From Clostridia bacterium (GTDB lineage Bacteria > Bacillota > Clostridia > Oscillospirales > Ruminococcaceae): a stretch of 5,657 bases of DNA. A program made the position numbers and the translations under genes. The notes beneath the pieces are model-generated. The model saw only the letters and a program-made list of their open reading frames with translations. It was not told the DNA's origin and made no database searches. The stretch covers positions 32,084 through 37,740 of the forward strand of contig WFLZ01000099.1 of assembly GCA_009177225.1 (NCBI GenBank), written 5' to 3'. Of this stretch, positions 4,911 through 5,657 are shown in pieces (position 1 is the stretch's first letter; each line of letters begins with the position of its first letter).

Positions 4911-5657
4911 TCAATCCTCCTGCCTGAAAGCAACGCTGCTTATATCTTCTACCAGTCTTGTAAGTTTAAATTCAATGCTGTGCAGGTCAAGACCGTTCTG
5001 TGCGAAATAAAGGCGTATTGCCGTAAAACGTGAAAACATAGGAATTTCCTTTGAATATGATATGGGTTTACCGCCTGTACCGTTCCATGTGAAAGTACCG
5101 CTTGCCGTACCCATCGCAAAGAGAGTCAACGGAATCTGTGCAAGTTCACTTTGATTTGATGAAGCAGTGATTTTAATATCATACCAGCCAGCATTGTTCA
5201 GAATAAGTGCAAAACTGTAATTACTGCCCTTTTCGGCTTTTACTTCACTCAGGTCAAGCTTAAATTCCTTATCCACTTCATAGAAAACTACAGGAGAATC
5301 GTCCGCATTTTCATCTTCGGGACGGTTTATTATTTCAATTTTCTCGCCCTCACCGCAAAGTCTTTTCATAGCGTTCGTATTCATAAGGAAACGACATATA
5401 TTCATTGCATTCCTTTGCAGTTCACATCTTTTCAGTCTGCCCTTTTCCAGTTCTTCAAGCGTGTTGTCGTCACCTGACGCACCGTCTGCACATACCATAT
5501 AAATATCATTCTGTGCAATCGCCATTGACGCAAAGTCTGTTTTGTTCGGTTCACCGCCACGAACATTTATATTTGCCCACCAGTCCGTCATTGTGAAGCC
5601 GTTGAATCCCCATTCATTGCGGAGAATAGTTGTGTTGAGGTCAAAATTACCTGCCGT
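4911..5657 (-). CDS. GH3 family beta-glycosidase, C-terminal part (5' end outside window)
   Basis: The last 248 residues of a glycoside hydrolase family 3 enzyme; the frame is open to the window edge. The segment opens with the conserved GH3 stretch ILRNEWGFNGFTMTDWW (11-27); Asp25 in TDW is the expected catalytic nucleophile that forms the glycosyl-enzyme intermediate. Then come AIAQNDIYMV, matching the family's 'AGNDLLM' segment, and LEKGRLKRCELQRNAMNICRF, the last barrel helices. After about residue 105 a beta-rich domain ends with FTWNGTGGKPISYSKEIPMF and FTAIRLYFAQNGLDLHSIEFKL, resembling a CBM6-like sandwich. Only about 220 residues follow the nucleophile, so the large second GH3 domain must lie before the barrel: the reversed order known from Ruminococcus albus and Butyrivibrio beta-glucosidases. 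No signal peptide can be judged. The substrate (beta-glucoside or beta-xyloside) is not decidable here. The gene overlaps the ribosome binding site of the ArsC-like gene. Confidence 0.9.
   Translation of the reverse strand, partial: TAGNFDLNTTILRNEWGFNGFTMTDWWANINVRGGEPNKTDFASMAIAQNDIYMVCADGASGDDNTLEELEKGRLKRCELQRNAMNICRFLMNTNAMKRLCGEGEKIEIINRPEDENADDSPVVFYEVDKEFKLDLSEVKAEKGSNYSFALILNNAGWYDIKITASSNQSELAQIPLTLFAMGTASGTFTWNGTGGKPISYSKEIPMFSRFTAIRLYFAQNGLDLHSIEFKLTRLVEDISSVAFRQED
4916..4921 (-). promoter_or_regulatory. Ribosome binding site of the ArsC-like gene, inside the GH3 gene
   Basis: AGGAGG on the minus strand, 9 nt before the ATG at 4906, lies within the last codons of the GH3 gene (stop TGA at 4913-4911). 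It decides the start of the ArsC-like gene against an earlier in-frame ATG at 4933, and its position suggests translational coupling. Confidence 0.85.

Noticed and set aside
4907..4933. ArsC-like gene start at an ATG nine codons upstream
   Set aside because: The family begins at the first beta strand (MNIQIFGT), and AGGAGG is placed correctly only for the ATG at 4906.

Overview
The window suggests a Gram-positive anaerobe of the Clostridia, most likely a Ruminococcus-like (Oscillospiraceae) gut fibre degrader. The reasons are moderate AT-richness with very AT-rich intergenic DNA, strong GGAGG-type ribosome binding sites, a textbook TTGACA-17-TATAAT promoter, and a GH3 glycosidase of the 'reversed domain order' type described from Ruminococcus albus and Butyrivibrio. 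The genus is an inference, not a database result.

Layout: one partial gene of unknown function runs rightward (1-228) and meets a series of five leftward genes at a shared bidirectional terminator (233-271). Read leftward in transcription order, these are: the C-terminal part of a GH3 glycoside hydrolase (5657-4911, cut by the window edge); a small ArsC/Spx-type thioredoxin-fold protein (4906-4565), 4 nt downstream and probably translationally coupled; an SPFH/stomatin-like protein with a C-terminal array of zinc ribbons (4436-3066), with its own extended -10 promoter and a good terminator; glmS (2810-972), with a perfect consensus promoter and a short leader; and a class I SAM-dependent methyltransferase (914-273), separated from glmS by a hairpin that may attenuate or partly terminate the transcript.

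Functionally this looks like ordinary chromosomal housekeeping rather than one dedicated system. GlmS makes glucosamine-6-phosphate for the cell wall. The GH3 enzyme would release sugars from beta-glycosides. The SPFH protein belongs to a family (COG4260/YdjI-like) linked in Bacillus subtilis to envelope-stress operons. No mobile element, CRISPR array, tRNA or rRNA is visible. The points most worth a second look are the three 81-bp tandem zinc-ribbon repeats in the SPFH gene, the coupling of a GH3 gene to an ArsC-like gene whose usual Arg before the cis-Pro is Thr, and the hairpins around glmS, where no glmS ribozyme can be recognised.

Two start choices differ from the longest open frame: glmS starts at the ATG of MCGIVGF (2810) and the methyltransferase at the ATG of MSDNYE (914). 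Both have a well-placed Shine-Dalgarno sequence.
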